A DNA stretch of 64,000 nt from Fischerella sp. PCC 9605 (GCF_000517105.1 NZ_KI912154.1:57645-121644); one strand, 5' to 3'; shown: positions 27,840 to 39,690, counted from the first letter of the stretch. Program-made: numbers and translations. Notes: generated from the sequence alone by a model not told the origin.

Positions 27840-29314
27840 CTTAAGAATTTTGTATTCGTTAACACAAATATATTTAACATTAGCCTGTTTTAGAAAGCGA
27901 AAGCCACACCTTTATTACCCATAAAGGTATGTACCAATCAATACCTTTCGGTTAAGGAGGAAAGGGAAAAGGGAAAGGGATGGATGTTTACCCTTTAACA
28001 TGCATCCCAGCTATAACTCCAGATCGAAGGTGCTAATCCGAAAAGTATTGATGTACCAATTGATTATCCATTACCACAACCGCTAAATAGCCACCAGCGA
28101 CTCACCACAGCCTGTAGTTTATCTACGTAAAATTGAGATTGCTCAGATGTCTGCATTCATACAAACCTGCATTCAATCCTGCTCCTGTTTTGTGAAGATA
28201 GACTGCGAAAAATATTGCAGACAAACTTTCAGCACAAATCTTTTTGTCAAGCTGCCTTTAGATAGATATTTGCTTGATGGATTGATTTACTACTTTAGGT
28301 TGATGCCCATGTATTCATCTGCAAATCAGGAGATATTTTGTAAACGACATTTTTCCTACAGGCGTAGCAATTTTTGACAAATGTCAGGTAAACACAACAA
28401 TATAGGAATTATACTTATATAAAAAGTTATTTTTATGACTTTGTTTGCATAATATTTGTTTATAGAAAATTTATTGATGATAAACTAAGCTAAATCAATT
28501 TCTATATCTAAATGTATCAAGTTTCTAACAGTATGTAAAATTTAATGAATTTAGACTTTCCATGAAAGCCCTAATCAGAACCGGAAGAGTAAAAATACTT
28601 TGTGTCAAAAAATACAATGTATTTTTTTATTTCAATCAAGGTTGATAAATCTAGATAATTACGGATAGATTTTTAAGAAAAAATTAAACATTATTCTTAT
28701 CAATGGTTTGTGAACAAAAAAATTATAGTTGAACAATACAGGCAGTGCGATCAAATACAACAGGATTTGAGATGAACACTGTTTAAATATTAGCGTGTCG
28801 GTTTGATAAGTATTTTTGTTCAAAATCTAACTTTTGCGATAATTGGATGCTAATCAATCCATCCTTTTTTCGGTAACTTCTCGTTCTTAAAGTCGCTGCA
28901 AAATTCAAGCATAGACTCCAGAAAGAGCTTGGTTATTATTCTCAGCTTTATCTTCTTTTTGTGCCAACAGAATAGATAAAGTGTAGATCCATACTGTTAG
29001 GAAGTAATGGCTTGATTTCAAAATATCGGGTGTAGATGTCTGTAGAAGTCTAAAATTCTGCTTCTTACAGATTTAGTAGAGTTTATCATTTGTCTTTTGT
29101 AATACTCATGACAAATGATTTAATCTCTCATGAAAACTAACATCATTTTGCTTAAATATCAAAAGTTTTGCTGTAAGTAATTGCTAATCAAGTAAATGGT
29201 ATTAGCAATTAATTTTTGGCTATTTGTAGCTACCAGTATTTCCTTTTATTTAGGCAGATATTACTTAATCACGGGATTTAATTTTGCCGTGTAACCTTGA
29301 TTTACGGAGTAATT

Positions 29315-30283
29315 ATGAACGCATCAATTTTCTCAGAATTATACTGCCCATTTCCGTCTCAAATTAACAAGTATGTTGATGTTCTAGAAGATAATGCTCT
29401 TGAATGGGTCTTGCGTTTCAAGCTCTTGGCAGATGAATCCAGTTATCATCGTTTCCGCAAATCAAAGTTTTTTTTACTATCAGCAGGTGCATTTCCTGAA
29501 TGCGAATTTGAAGAGTTAACAGTTGTAAATGATTGGGTGACTTGGCTATTTATTTGGGATGACCAATGCGACATGTCAGATTTAGGGAAAAAACCTGAAT
29601 TAGTTGAGTTTTTTCACAATAGATTTCTAGCAATCTTAAAAGGTGCAGAGCTTACCAGCAATGATATACCCATTAGTTATGCTTTAGGTAACATACGACA
29701 GCGAATACTTCAAAAAGGAACTAAAAAATGGTTTGATTACTTCGTTAACGCTGTTGAGAACTATTTTGATGGATGTATCTTGGAGGCAACAAACCGCGCA
29801 CAAGGAATTGTGCCCAACGTAGACATTTATACAAAGATACATATGTTAAGTGGTGCAATGGAATCTAGCATGGAATTCATTGAATTTTGCAATCATTTAA
29901 TCATTCCCGATTTTGTCAGAGCAAACGATATTGTGAGAACGCTCACAAACATGACGAATAAAATTGTTTGCTGGTGTAATGATATCTTTTCAGCATCCAG
30001 GGAAATGGCAAGTGGTGATGTTCACAATTTAGTATTAGTACTGCATTATCAACAGGAACTTTCTCTGGAGGAAGCGATGAAGCGTGCTGTTGAAATGCAC
30101 AATCAAGAGGTACAAGCAATGATAAATTTAGAATCTTCTCTTCCATCTTTTGGAAAAGAAATAGATGTTGAACTGAACAAATATATATCAGGGTTGCATT
30201 CATGGATAAGTGGCAACCTTGATTGGTCTTTTCGCTCTGGTCGTTATCAGAATGTAGAAAAACTAGAGTTGCTCAAACTATAA
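29315..30283 (+). CDS. Class I sesquiterpene synthase
   Basis: The 322-residue protein is a bacterial class I terpene cyclase that ionises farnesyl diphosphate with three Mg2+. The Asp-rich motif is DDQCD (82-86) in FIWDDQCDMSD, and the NSE triad is NDIFSASRE (222-230). A basic RSGRY near the C-terminus is also typical. The size fits a single-domain synthase. Its arrangement with a P450 and a giant kinase matches the Nostoc miniclusters whose synthases make germacrene A or 8a-epi-alpha-selinene; the product here cannot be read off. ATG 29315 has GGAG at 29306-29309 and is preferred over TTG 29297. Confidence 0.92.
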   Translation: MNASIFSELYCPFPSQINKYVDVLEDNALEWVLRFKLLADESSYHRFRKSKFFLLSAGAFPECEFEELTVVNDWVTWLFIWDDQCDMSDLGKKPELVEFFHNRFLAILKGAELTSNDIPISYALGNIRQRILQKGTKKWFDYFVNAVENYFDGCILEATNRAQGIVPNVDIYTKIHMLSGAMESSMEFIEFCNHLIIPDFVRANDIVRTLTNMTNKIVCWCNDIFSASREMASGDVHNLVLVLHYQQELSLEEAMKRAVEMHNQEVQAMINLESSLPSFGKEIDVELNKYISGLHSWISGNLDWSFRSGRYQNVEKLELLKL

Positions 30284-30386
30284 GGCTAACCGCAAGTTTC
30301 TAATCATCCAATCCCACTCCATGCTAATAAAAGTTGTTCCAAAAGCAAGGGTGGGATACTAGCACGATTTGGCGAGGAAAAATCAG

Positions 30387-31778
30387 ATGTCATTACCTAA
30401 TCCTCTCAAAACTCCATCTTTTCTTCAAAAACTCCAGTGGATTGTTGATCCTGTGGGATATATGGAAAAAGCGGCTCAGCAATATCCCGACATTTTCACT
30501 GCTAGTGTTGTTGGTTTTGGGGATACTATAGTCTTCGTGAGCCATCCTCAGGCAATTCAGGAAATTTTAACCAACGATAGACAGAAATTTGCAGCAATCG
30601 GTGAGTTGAATAGAACTTTGCAACCATTATTAGGGGATTATTCAGTTCTCATGCTGGAGAGCGATCGCCACAAACAGCGACGACAGCTTTTGATGCCCCC
30701 TTTTCATGGAGAGCGAATGCGAGCCTATGGTCAGTTAATCTGTAATATTGCTGAAAAAGCCTTGGCTCAGTTACCACAGGGTAAACCTTTCTCTGCTTGG
30801 ACTATCACGCGGGAGATTTCTCTGCAAGTCATTTTACAGGCTGTCTTTGGCTTGTATGAAGGGGAACGCTGTCAACAAATCAAGCATCTCATAGGGTTAA
30901 TGATGGATGCCTTTGACTCACCACTTACCTCTAGCTTTCTGATTTTTCCCTTCTTGCAAAAAGATTTAGGAACTTGGACTCCCTGGGGAAAATTTCTGCG
31001 CCAACGGCAGCAAATTGATAAACTGCTGTACGCTGAAATTGCTGAACGACGGCAGCAACCCGATTCAAATAGCGTCGATATTCTCTCTTTGTTGATGTCA
31101 GTTCGGGACGAAGAGGGTAAAAAGTTGACAGATCAAGAGTTGCGTGATGAGTTGATGACTCTGATGATTGCCGGACATGAAACTACAGCAACAGCAATGG
31201 CTTGGGCTTTGTATTGGACTCACTACATGCCACAAGTGCGTGAAAAATTACTGGCAGAACTTGATCGTTTTAGTGATTCCCTTGATCCCATAAACATTTT
31301 CCGCCTGCCTTATGTCACAGCTGTCTGTAATGAAAGTTTGCGGATTCACCCGATAGCGTTTTTCACGCTTCCAAGGGTAGTGCAAGAACCCGTAGAACTA
31401 CTAGGACATTACTTAGAGCCTGGTACAGTATTGTTTTGCAGCATTTATCTTACACATCATCGTGCAGATTTATATCCACAGCCAAAGCAGTTTCAGCCAG
31501 AGCGTTTTCTCGAACGCCAATTTTCGACCTATGAATTTTTTCCCTTTGGTGGTGGTGCTCGTGGCTGTATTGGACAAGCTTTGGCTATGTTTGAAATGAA
31601 GCTAGTATTGGCAACAATCCTGTCAGGCTATCAACTGGCACTGGCAGATCCTCAACCAGAGAAACTTCAGCGTCGAGGTGTTGGGCTTGCACCTGCCAGA
31701 GAGGTTCAGATGGTAATTACAGGACAGCGTGCAAGTCGAGAGTCTCAACTGTCTATGGTAGCTACACCTGCCCTATAA
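30387..31778 (+). CDS. Cytochrome P450, CYP110-like
   Basis: The 463-residue soluble P450 has the I-helix AGHETT, ExxR in NESLR, and the heme loop FPFGGGARGCIG with ligand Cys394. It resembles the cyanobacterial CYP110 family (opening LPNPLKTPSFLQKLQWIVDPVGYM). It lies about 100 bases downstream of the sesquiterpene synthase on the same strand, so it most likely oxidises that terpene, using ferredoxin from elsewhere in the genome. ATG 30387 is preferred over TTG 30369. Its stop is only 8 bases from the stop of the convergent kinase gene. Confidence 0.93.
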   Translation: MSLPNPLKTPSFLQKLQWIVDPVGYMEKAAQQYPDIFTASVVGFGDTIVFVSHPQAIQEILTNDRQKFAAIGELNRTLQPLLGDYSVLMLESDRHKQRRQLLMPPFHGERMRAYGQLICNIAEKALAQLPQGKPFSAWTITREISLQVILQAVFGLYEGERCQQIKHLIGLMMDAFDSPLTSSFLIFPFLQKDLGTWTPWGKFLRQRQQIDKLLYAEIAERRQQPDSNSVDILSLLMSVRDEEGKKLTDQELRDELMTLMIAGHETTATAMAWALYWTHYMPQVREKLLAELDRFSDSLDPINIFRLPYVTAVCNESLRIHPIAFFTLPRVVQEPVELLGHYLEPGTVLFCSIYLTHHRADLYPQPKQFQPERFLERQFSTYEFFPFGGGARGCIGQALAMFEMKLVLATILSGYQLALADPQPEKLQRRGVGLAPAREVQMVITGQRASRESQLSMVATPAL

Positions 31779-31786
31779 TATATCCT

Positions 31787-34700
31787 TCACTGTTGCATTG
31801 GAATTTCAATCACAAACTCAGTTCCTTCTGCAAGTGTAGAATCACAAATTAACTGACCCTTGTGTTTGTCTACAACTATTTGATAGCTAATTGACAATCC
31901 CAACCCTGTACCACTTCCGATTGGCTTAGTGGTAAAAAATGGGTCAAAGATTTTCTGTTGTATCTCAGGATTTATACCAAGGCCATTATCAGCAATGCGA
32001 ATTCTCACGCTATGCTTGTCTGCGATCTCAGTAGAAATGCGAATTATAGGGGCTGAGAATTGAGAATTGAGAATTTCCTCATTACCCATTATCCGTTCCT
32101 TATTACCCTCATCCAATGCATCGATCGCATTAGAAAGAATATTCATAAACACCTGATTTAACTGACCGGCGTAACAAGTTACTTCCGGCAGTTGCCCATA
32201 TTCTTTGATGACTTCTATCTCGGAGCGATCGCTCTTTGCTTTCAGTCTGTGTTGCAAAATCATCAAGGTGTTATCGATGCCTTCATGAATATCTACAGGT
32301 TTCATTTCCGCTTCATCCAAGCGGGAAAAGTTGCGTAAGCCTAGAACAATATTACGGATGCGCGATGTTCCGATCTTCATTGAATCCAAAAGCTTTGGTA
32401 GGTCTTGTAGTAGGAAATTTAGGTCAATTTCCTCCGATTTTTCAGCAATTGTGGGAGAAGGATTGGGGTAATCCTGTTGATAAATAGCAATTAAATCCAG
32501 CAAGTCTTGGACATATTCCCTAGCATGAGCAATATTGCCATGAATAAAGTTGATGGGATTGTTGATTTCATGGGCAATTCCCGCTACCATTTGCCCCAAG
32601 CTAGACATTTTTTCACTTTGGATCAATTGGGTTTGGGTGCTTTGCAAATCAAGTATGGCTTGTTTCAAGCGCTGATTTTTTTCATTGAGTTCCTGTGTTC
32701 TCTGTTCAACTTTCTCTTCTAAGGTATGGCTGTATTCTTCCAAGTGTTCTTTTGCTTGTGCCAAATCCTTGTAGAGAATCGCATTCTCTAGGGAGATTGC
32801 TGCTTGGGTGGTAATGACTTTCAGAAGTTCTAGGCGATCGCGTGTAAATGCTCCTGTTGTTAGATTATTTTCTAGATAAAGAATACCGAGGAATTTGCCT
32901 TGATTGGTAATCGGAGTACATAATAGGCTCTTGGGTCGCTGACGGGTGATATAGCGATCGCTTGCTACCGACTCTTCCGTCTTGGCATCATCGATGACAC
33001 AAATTTCTCGTGTGCGTTTGACGTAGTTAATTAAAGTAATAGGAAGGTCATCGCTGAATTCAAGGGAAGTGGATGGAAATTCTGTGTAGGTAGGTGCAGA
33101 AGTAAAACTGGAACTGATGCAGGCAACCGTTAAGTCCAAATTATCACCTGTGTTCAACACTAAAGCACATTTAGAGGCTCCTGCGTTTTCCATGACAACT
33201 TTCATTAAAGTAGAAAGCAACTGCTCCAGTTCAATTTCCCCAGAGAGTGCTTGAGAAGCTTTAATCACAGCTGCTAAATCCAAAGAGTCAGAAATGCTTG
33301 TGTGAGAGCCTATGACAGTATGATGGCTGCTTGTTGGAGTAGTTAGGGATGTGGTATGAGCAGTGGTGCTTTTATTGCTAGAATAAAGGCTTGGTTTTTC
33401 GTGCTGGAGAATGGGAGCAAGTAATTGGGGATAGCGTTTGGCCAAATCGTCAACTTTGGCTTTAGCTCCCCAGCGAACATAGCAATAATAAGCATAAGTG
33501 AGGTAAGTTTGGGCAATCTTCTGTTTGCCCCATTCTAGATAGAACCTAGCTGCAAGTTCGTTAGCGAGAGCTTCTTCATTGATGTACTCGTGTTCTTTGG
33601 CAAGGGCAATGGCGCGATCGTAACAGTCAATGGCTTCGAGATATTCACCCTGAACTCGATGCCGTTCTGCCTCTACTAAATAATATTTGTGTAAATAATT
33701 CATGGGAGCATGATGCGCCCATTTCTGCATTTTGTTCTGATTGACTTGTACTCTATTAAGAATGCACTGTTGGTCTGGTTGGGTTGCTTCAGCATACATT
33801 GCTAAGCGTGCTAGTGAATCATAAAAATGGAACAGAGCAGCAACTATTTGTCCTGTACCACCCGCTAAATATTTTTCTGCCAGTGTGGCATTTTCAACTG
33901 CTTGAGAGAAATCCTGAAATAGATAAGACAAATGTAGTTTGCTGCAATATAAATGAAACAATCCTCCTAAATCATTAACTTGCTGATGCACTCGCAACAT
34001 TTTTTCCTCATCGTAAAAATCACCGATTAAACAACAAGGATTTTCAACGGTTGTTAGCAAGTTTGAGACAGTTTGCCAATATATTCCATGCCAGTTCAAT
34101 ACTGTTAATTGATTTAATTGACGAATAGCATTACTGTAATCGGCCATTTCTTGTTTTAGTTCTGCTAGTTCTCTCCCGATGAAATATGAACAGTAAGCAT
34201 ATCCATAAAGAGAATAAGCAGCATATTCTAAATCTCCCGTTTCTAATCCAACTGAGTAAGCTTCCAACAAAGGTTGCAATATTTCCCTAACATGCTCCTT
34301 CCAATGCACAATACCTGTATTACAGGTCAAAATTGTCTTTGTTTTTACTGCTGGAGTATTGAACTTAGCCAGAAGACTCAAAGCTAGTTTGCCAAATTGA
34401 TAGCCACACTCAATGTCTCCTAATATGCCGCAAAGAATTACCCCATAGTTAGTGTATGCATAGGTAGACCAGAAAGAATTACCGTATTTGAAAGATAAAC
34501 TAATTTGTTTAGATACACACAGTGGATAAAGAGTGGGAAAAGCTTGATAAATAAAGCCCAATGTACATGATAGGATACTCATCGCTGCGAGAGCATGAGG
34601 TTCTGTCATGTCCGGCAGATCAATTAAGTCTTCGATGCGCTTCCCTGCCAAATTTGATGTTATTTCTGCTATCGCTAATTGCATATCAGATTCGCTGGGA

Positions 34701-37510
34701 TTTTCAGGAAACTCTACCTCCAGCAACATTAGAACTGCTAGCGCGGTATTTACAGCTTCTAATGCTTGGTTTTGCGCTCCATAAGCTTTAATTTTGACTT
34801 CATAAACTTTCACTTTCTCCAGCAGTGTTTTCGCTCGTGCCAAAACTACCTGGATAAACTGCTCAGTCTGTTCAAAATTGCCAGCCAAGAATGCTGCCTC
34901 TGCTGTTGTTTCATATAAAGATAGAGTTAGCTCGTATTTTTTCTCCCAGCTATCAGCTGCTAATAGTTCAATGCCAGTTATTAAATACTTAATTGCTACT
35001 GCATAAGCTGTTGATGCCAAGGCTTTACATCCGGCAATTAAGTTCATAGTAGCCAGTTGATCGCGTTCAGTTTGTACAGTGATTAATTCTACTGCTGTAT
35101 TGAATTGATTAACCAGAGCAAAAATGTTTTCTTCGCGCTCTACATCTGGAATTTTATTCAACAACAATTGACCAATTTTTAGATGAATTGCTTTTTTTGT
35201 TTCTTCAGGTATTAAAGAATAAGCAGCTTGCTGTACTCGGTCATGTACAAATTTGTATTTGGGTAATTGGGTAGATTTTTCCCTCTCACCCACTGACAAT
35301 ATTTCATTACTATTATCTGCAAATAATTTATAGTCTTCACTTTGAGGTAAAATTAACCCTTCATGTAAAGCTACCCATAAATCGGATGCCGTGTCTATTG
35401 CATTTTTTTCAGATACGATAGAAAGAGTTTTTAAGTCAAATTGATTGCCGATACAAGCTGCCAATTTGAGAATTTCCTGGGTATGTCTGGGCAGCTTCTC
35501 TATTTGAAGTGACATAAATTCTACAACATCGTCTGTAAGAGACAATGACATTATTTCTGACAGGTTATACTGCCAACGCCCAAGGTCAAACTGGAATTTA
35601 ATTAGTTCATCGGCATGCAAAGACTTGAGAAATTGATTGGTAAAGAAGGGATTACCTTTAGTTTTAGCAAATACCATTTGGGTCAGAGGAACAGCTATTG
35701 CTTCAGAGCAATGGAGAGCATCAGCAATCAAACGGTTTACATCACTCTGATTTAACGCTTTGAGAGTAATAGTATGAATAGTGTTTCCATTTTTTTCGAT
35801 TTCATTTAGTGCTAAATAAAGTGGATGAGTTTTGGAGACTTCGTTATCCCGATACGCACCAATCAGCAGGAGACTTCCTTGAGTTCCGCCTATTTCCTCT
35901 GTCTCAGATTCCCCTAAATCTTCCTCAAGGAAAGATGTGGTGGGGTAGAACAAAGGAGACGGAGTAGAACTCAATAGTAATTGGATGAATTTCAAAGAAG
36001 CTGCATCGGCCCATTGCAAGTCATCTAAAAAGATTACTAAGGGATGCTCTTTACTGGTAAAGACTTGGATAAATCTCTGGAACAACAAATTGAAACGATT
36101 TTCGGCAGCATTGCCCGAGAGTTCAGTAACTGGGGGTTGCTTGCCAATAATTTGTTCTAGTTGAGGAATTACATTGATGATGACTTGAGCTTGATCGCCT
36201 AAGACCGTCAAAATTTTAGCTTTCCATATTTGAATTTGAGCATCAGACTCAGAGAGCAGTTGTCTAATTAAATCCCGAAAAGCTTCTATCCATGCTAAAA
36301 AAGGGATGTCACGTTGGAACTGGTCAAATTTTCCTTTGATGAAGTAGCTGCGCTGACGGACGATGGGTTTGTGGACTTCGTTGACAACAGCTGTTTTCCC
36401 CACACCAGGATCACCTATGACTAATACCATTTTGGCCCCCCTGTAACCCATACCATTTGCTAAAACGGGAGAAACCTCTGCAACACGCTGACTTACCTTG
36501 TTAAGGGGAGATTGAGGAGGATTGGCAACACTCTCAAAAGCAGCGAGAAGGGTTTCTACTTCCCGTTGACGACCATATAGTTTTTCGGGAATGAGAAAAC
36601 GGTCTGGGATATCCCTAGTTGCTAACTCGAAGAATGTTATTTTTCCAGTCTCTTGCCACTGTCGTTTGCACAGTTCTAGGTCATGCTTTAAACCCAAGGC
36701 ACTTTGATAGCGATCTTCAGCATTTTTTGCCATTAGTTTGCTGATAATGTCAGACAAAATTGGGGGAATGTCAGACTTAATACAGCTGGCTTTTGGTGCT
36801 TCCTTAGCAATGTGACAATAAACTAACTCCATTGAGTCAGTCGTGGTGAAGGGTAACTGTCCTGTGAGAAGTTCAAAGAAGGTAACACCGAGGGAATAAA
36901 AATCGGTACGGTAGTCAATACCTCGGTTCATTCGTCCAGTTTGCTCTGGGGAAATGTAAGCTAACGTACCTTCTAAAACATTGGGATTGGTGAGGCTTTG
37001 AATTTCTCTTGGCAGGAGAGAGGCAATACTGAAGTCGATAATTCTGACCTCTTTTGTAGTGGAATTGATCAGAATGTTGGCAGGTTTAATGTCTTTGTGA
37101 ATGACACGCTGGCGATGCAGTTCGTCAAGGATGGAGGCAATTTGAATGCCTATGTTAAGAAAATTATTTACAGAAATGCCATGTAAATTCTCTAGATTTA
37201 TCTCCATCCACTGCTGAAGGGAAATGCCGCCAAAGTCCTCCATAACTATGGCGTAACCGTTGCGGTAATTTTCTAAGCTATAGGTTTTGACGATGCCAGA
37301 AAGGTCAAGGTTTTTGGTGATATTATACTGATTGCGGAACTGGGCAACTTCATTAAAACTGGGATATTCATTCCGCATCAGTTTGATGATGACGGGTTTT
37401 TGGTCTTTTTCTCTGATGCCGCGATAAACAATAGTTCTGCTACCCGAGTAGATTTGCTCAGTAATGGAATAACCAGGAAAGGGAATAATTTTATCCAATG
37501 ACACTAACAT
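31787..37510 (-). CDS. HstK-type dual kinase: Ser/Thr kinase-AAA ATPase-GAF-histidine kinase
   Basis: The 1907-residue protein starts with a Ser/Thr kinase domain (about 14-280; Lys43, catalytic HKD ending Asp140, DFS at 159-161 in place of DFG, SPEQ). An AAA-type ATPase follows (P-loop GDPGVGKT, 366-373), then a long helical TPR-like region. A GAF domain lies around 1420-1570, then a coiled coil, HisKA with His1647 ([12 protein letters not shown]) and an ATPase domain ([14 protein letters not shown]). There is no receiver. Such proteins are typical of heterocyst-forming cyanobacteria. It is convergent with the P450 and corresponds to the hybrid signalling protein reported beside Nostoc terpene clusters. 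A 30-residue stretch at about 331-360 looks repeat-derived. Confidence 0.9.
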   Translation of the reverse strand: MLVSLDKIIPFPGYSITEQIYSGSRTIVYRGIREKDQKPVIIKLMRNEYPSFNEVAQFRNQYNITKNLDLSGIVKTYSLENYRNGYAIVMEDFGGISLQQWMEINLENLHGISVNNFLNIGIQIASILDELHRQRVIHKDIKPANILINSTTKEVRIIDFSIASLLPREIQSLTNPNVLEGTLAYISPEQTGRMNRGIDYRTDFYSLGVTFFELLTGQLPFTTTDSMELVYCHIAKEAPKASCIKSDIPPILSDIISKLMAKNAEDRYQSALGLKHDLELCKRQWQETGKITFFELATRDIPDRFLIPEKLYGRQREVETLLAAFESVANPPQSPLNKVSQRVAEVSPVLANGMGYRGAKMVLVIGDPGVGKTAVVNEVHKPIVRQRSYFIKGKFDQFQRDIPFLAWIEAFRDLIRQLLSESDAQIQIWKAKILTVLGDQAQVIINVIPQLEQIIGKQPPVTELSGNAAENRFNLLFQRFIQVFTSKEHPLVIFLDDLQWADAASLKFIQLLLSSTPSPLFYPTTSFLEEDLGESETEEIGGTQGSLLLIGAYRDNEVSKTHPLYLALNEIEKNGNTIHTITLKALNQSDVNRLIADALHCSEAIAVPLTQMVFAKTKGNPFFTNQFLKSLHADELIKFQFDLGRWQYNLSEIMSLSLTDDVVEFMSLQIEKLPRHTQEILKLAACIGNQFDLKTLSIVSEKNAIDTASDLWVALHEGLILPQSEDYKLFADNSNEILSVGEREKSTQLPKYKFVHDRVQQAAYSLIPEETKKAIHLKIGQLLLNKIPDVEREENIFALVNQFNTAVELITVQTERDQLATMNLIAGCKALASTAYAVAIKYLITGIELLAADSWEKKYELTLSLYETTAEAAFLAGNFEQTEQFIQVVLARAKTLLEKVKVYEVKIKAYGAQNQALEAVNTALAVLMLLEVEFPENPSESDMQLAIAEITSNLAGKRIEDLIDLPDMTEPHALAAMSILSCTLGFIYQAFPTLYPLCVSKQISLSFKYGNSFWSTYAYTNYGVILCGILGDIECGYQFGKLALSLLAKFNTPAVKTKTILTCNTGIVHWKEHVREILQPLLEAYSVGLETGDLEYAAYSLYGYAYCSYFIGRELAELKQEMADYSNAIRQLNQLTVLNWHGIYWQTVSNLLTTVENPCCLIGDFYDEEKMLRVHQQVNDLGGLFHLYCSKLHLSYLFQDFSQAVENATLAEKYLAGGTGQIVAALFHFYDSLARLAMYAEATQPDQQCILNRVQVNQNKMQKWAHHAPMNYLHKYYLVEAERHRVQGEYLEAIDCYDRAIALAKEHEYINEEALANELAARFYLEWGKQKIAQTYLTYAYYCYVRWGAKAKVDDLAKRYPQLLAPILQHEKPSLYSSNKSTTAHTTSLTTPTSSHHTVIGSHTSISDSLDLAAVIKASQALSGEIELEQLLSTLMKVVMENAGASKCALVLNTGDNLDLTVACISSSFTSAPTYTEFPSTSLEFSDDLPITLINYVKRTREICVIDDAKTEESVASDRYITRQRPKSLLCTPITNQGKFLGILYLENNLTTGAFTRDRLELLKVITTQAAISLENAILYKDLAQAKEHLEEYSHTLEEKVEQRTQELNEKNQRLKQAILDLQSTQTQLIQSEKMSSLGQMVAGIAHEINNPINFIHGNIAHAREYVQDLLDLIAIYQQDYPNPSPTIAEKSEEIDLNFLLQDLPKLLDSMKIGTSRIRNIVLGLRNFSRLDEAEMKPVDIHEGIDNTLMILQHRLKAKSDRSEIEVIKEYGQLPEVTCYAGQLNQVFMNILSNAIDALDEGNKERIMGNEEILNSQFSAPIIRISTEIADKHSVRIRIADNGLGINPEIQQKIFDPFFTTKPIGSGTGLGLSISYQIVVDKHKGQLICDSTLAEGTEFVIEIPMQQ

Positions 37511-37697
37511 TATTGTTTGCCGAGTCTTATAGCTTGATATCTGTGATTTAGTATTCCCATTGAATAAGCGCCGCTATCATTGCTATCCGTCAAATTATGT
37601 GTATTTTGTGCAACATATACATGAACTCATATATCAGCTATGTGAAATTATGGAAATAGTAAACCTCTACAGAACATGGGAAAAGCTTAAATAAGTT

Positions 37698-37726
37698 TGA
37701 AGCATCTCAAAATCTTGAGATGCTTC
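37698..37726. terminator. Hairpin downstream of the response regulator gene
   Basis: GAAGCATCTCAA and TTGAGATGCTTC pair around a short loop between the response regulator and the giant kinase. A run of T is lacking on the minus side, so function as an intrinsic terminator is uncertain. Confidence 0.4.
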
Positions 37727-37779
37727 AAAATAGGAAGTTTTGCACTTCCCGTCAAGTTTGATAAAAGTTTTAGTTAATG

Positions 37780-38346
37780 CTACTTGATTTTCTGTTTAAT
37801 AAAGGTTACAACCTGGGCTAGCTGTTTCTTCAAGCCATCTATTTCCGCCTGCATTTTGGCAATTTTTTCATTCAGTGCCTGAATTTCATCACCAGAAGAA
37901 GCTATTCCGACATCAGCACTTGGTGTCACACCATTAGGTGTCGCTACCGGAACAGATTCTTGGCGCGGTTGTTTAGCTTTTGTCATTGCTGACTTAATTG
38001 CGCCAATTAGTTGCTTTTGGTCAAAAGGTTTACCAAGAAATTCAAAATTTTCAAAGGGTTCTGAGATTTTTTCCGTCACCTCTTCTTTACGACCAGACAT
38101 GATCACTAGAGGTATCTTCTTTAGGTCGGGTTGAGATTGAATTTGCTGGAAAACTTCCCAACCGCTAATTTTTGGTAACAGGAAATCCAGCATGATCAGG
38201 CTAAATTTCTCCTGACGGATTAAATTCAGTCCTTCTACACCGTCTTTTGCTTCCATTACATCGAAGTTACCCGGAGGCAACATTTCTCGTACTTTTACCC
38301 GGACAACTGTAGTGTCATCGATAACTAGAACTTTGTTACTTACCAC
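37780..38346 (-). CDS. Response regulator: receiver plus C-terminal coiled coil
   Basis: The 188-residue protein has an N-terminal receiver (acidic pair DD at 10-11, phospho-acceptor Asp54 in IMLDFLLPKISG, Lys in LGKPFD). A Pro/Ala linker and a coiled coil (about 150-186; EIQALNEKIAKMQAEIDGLKK) follow. There is no DNA-binding or enzymatic output, so it probably acts by changing oligomeric state or binding a partner. It lies directly upstream of the giant kinase gene on the same strand, about 270 bases away. Confidence 0.85.
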   Translation of the reverse strand: MVSNKVLVIDDTTVVRVKVREMLPPGNFDVMEAKDGVEGLNLIRQEKFSLIMLDFLLPKISGWEVFQQIQSQPDLKKIPLVIMSGRKEEVTEKISEPFENFEFLGKPFDQKQLIGAIKSAMTKAKQPRQESVPVATPNGVTPSADVGIASSGDEIQALNEKIAKMQAEIDGLKKQLAQVVTFIKQKIK

Positions 38347-38659
38347 GACTGCTTGCTCTAACAGAAACTTTAGGTTTTAATGGCGGTTTTACCGCTTTTC
38401 GGCTTTTGAATTCTCCCACTATATCCAATATTTATCTTGTTTGGGGAATAGTATTTTCTAGGAGAACTTATTACTCATATAAGTGTTTTACCTAACTTCG
38501 GCTGATGTTGGTTGCAATTTGTGTCATGGTGATAAAAGTAGACTTCTTGCAGAAGTCGAGAAAAGGGGAAGGAGTAAAAAATTCCTTTTCCCTTTACCCT
38601 TTAACCTTTCCCTCAGCCGTAGGCTTTTCCTTTGCCCTTTACTTTTGCCCCCAGCTTAG
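38347..38659. other. Intergenic region between divergent genes
   Basis: A hairpin with GACTTCTTGC and GCAGAAGTC arms (38541-38556) is followed by AGGGGAAGG-type purine and CCTTTACCC-type pyrimidine fold-back units up to lipA. No gene is seen. Confidence 0.5.
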
Positions 38660-39556
38660 ATGTCCATGACCTCCTCCAAAGCAAACCAACTCAAGTCTGA
38701 AATTGCAGCTATGCCAGCGTGGTTGCGTCGCCCAATTGGCAAAGCTAGTGAACTCTCGACGGTACAACGTATTATCAAGCAGCGCCAAATTCACACTATC
38801 TGCGAAGAAGGACGTTGTCCTAACCGAGGGGAGTGCTATGCCCAAAAAACAGCGACTTTTTTACTGATGGGTCCAACTTGCACTCGGTCTTGTGCTTTTT
38901 GTCAGGTAGATAAAGGTCATGCACCAATGCCTTTAGACCCTGAAGAACCGCAAAAGGTGGCAGAGGCGGTACAACTTTTAGGACTCCGTTATGTAGTGCT
39001 GACTTCTGTAGCACGTGATGACCTAGCAGATCAGGGTGCTAGTTGGTTTGTTAAGACGATAGAGGCGATCCGTCAGTTGAACTCAGAAACTCAAATAGAA
39101 GTACTGACTCCTGATTTTTATGGGGAACGGCAACGCATAGCGGCGATCGCCAAGGCAAAGCCAGCTTGTTACAACCACAATATTGAGACAGTACGACGAT
39201 TAACCGGGCCAGTACGTCGAGGAGCAAGGTACGATCGCTCACTTTTGGTTCTGCAAATCGTTAAAGAAATCGATCCTACTATTCCCACTAAGTCTGGTTT
39301 GATGTTAGGACTCGGAGAAACTGTTGAAGAAGTAATTGAAACAATGACGGATCTACGCAATGCAGGATGCGATCGCCTAACCATTGGCCAGTATATGCGT
39401 CCTTCTTTAGAACATTTACCAGTACAAAAATACTGGACTCCAGAAGAATTTGATCAGTTGGGTGCGATCGCGCGAAAAATGGGCTTTAGCCACGTCCGTT
39501 CCGGCCCTCTAGTTCGCAGTTCCTACCATGCTGGAGAGCAAGAGGAGGGGGCATAA
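38660..39556 (+). CDS. lipA: Lipoyl synthase
   Basis: The 298-residue radical-SAM enzyme inserts two sulfurs into protein-bound octanoyl groups to make the lipoyl cofactor of 2-oxoacid dehydrogenases and glycine cleavage. Both iron-sulfur sites are present: the auxiliary cluster motif Cys48/Cys53/Cys59 ([12 protein letters not shown]) and the SAM-cluster CX3CX2C at 74, 78 and 81 (CTRSCAFC). The C-terminal RSSY motif is also present. Length and order are normal. ATG 38666 is an alternative start. No lipB lies next to it. Confidence 0.96.
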   Translation: MSMTSSKANQLKSEIAAMPAWLRRPIGKASELSTVQRIIKQRQIHTICEEGRCPNRGECYAQKTATFLLMGPTCTRSCAFCQVDKGHAPMPLDPEEPQKVAEAVQLLGLRYVVLTSVARDDLADQGASWFVKTIEAIRQLNSETQIEVLTPDFYGERQRIAAIAKAKPACYNHNIETVRRLTGPVRRGARYDRSLLVLQIVKEIDPTIPTKSGLMLGLGETVEEVIETMTDLRNAGCDRLTIGQYMRPSLEHLPVQKYWTPEEFDQLGAIARKMGFSHVRSGPLVRSSYHAGEQEEGA

Positions 39557-39690
39557 AAATTATGAATTATGAATTATGAATTATGAATTATGAATTATGA
39601 AATTTTCAGCATTCATCATTCATAATTTTCACCAATTCTCAATGCCCAATGCCCAATTCCCAATTCCCCCCTCCCCCACTCTCCCACTCC
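39557..39690. repeat. GAATTAT heptamer hairpin plus CCCAATTCCC units
   Basis: Five tandem ATTATGA units (39568-39600) pair with TTCATAATT (39618-39630). CAATGCCCAATTCCC-type units follow up to about 39690. It probably separates lipA from psaX transcription. Confidence 0.6.

Larger units (their letters stand above)
27463..29314. other. Long AT-rich non-coding region
   Basis: About 1.85 kb with no convincing gene. The first part has two hairpins (27719-27751 and 27808-27839) and a possible switch-like structure at 27908-28057. From about 28350 it is strongly AT-rich and lacks HIP1 sites and recognisable repeats. The terpene synthase promoter must lie at its right end. Short frames such as 28147-28377 have no supporting signal. 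Confidence 0.55.

Noticed and set aside
27980..28036. 18-codon frame after the AAGGAGG in the switch-like region
   Set aside because: The distance from AAGGAGG to its ATG is about 20 bases, too long, and the peptide is unremarkable.
28147..28377. 76-residue Cys-rich frame in the AT-rich gap upstream of the terpene synthase
   Set aside because: No ribosome site, unusual composition, no recognisable domain and AT-rich surroundings; it is more likely chance.
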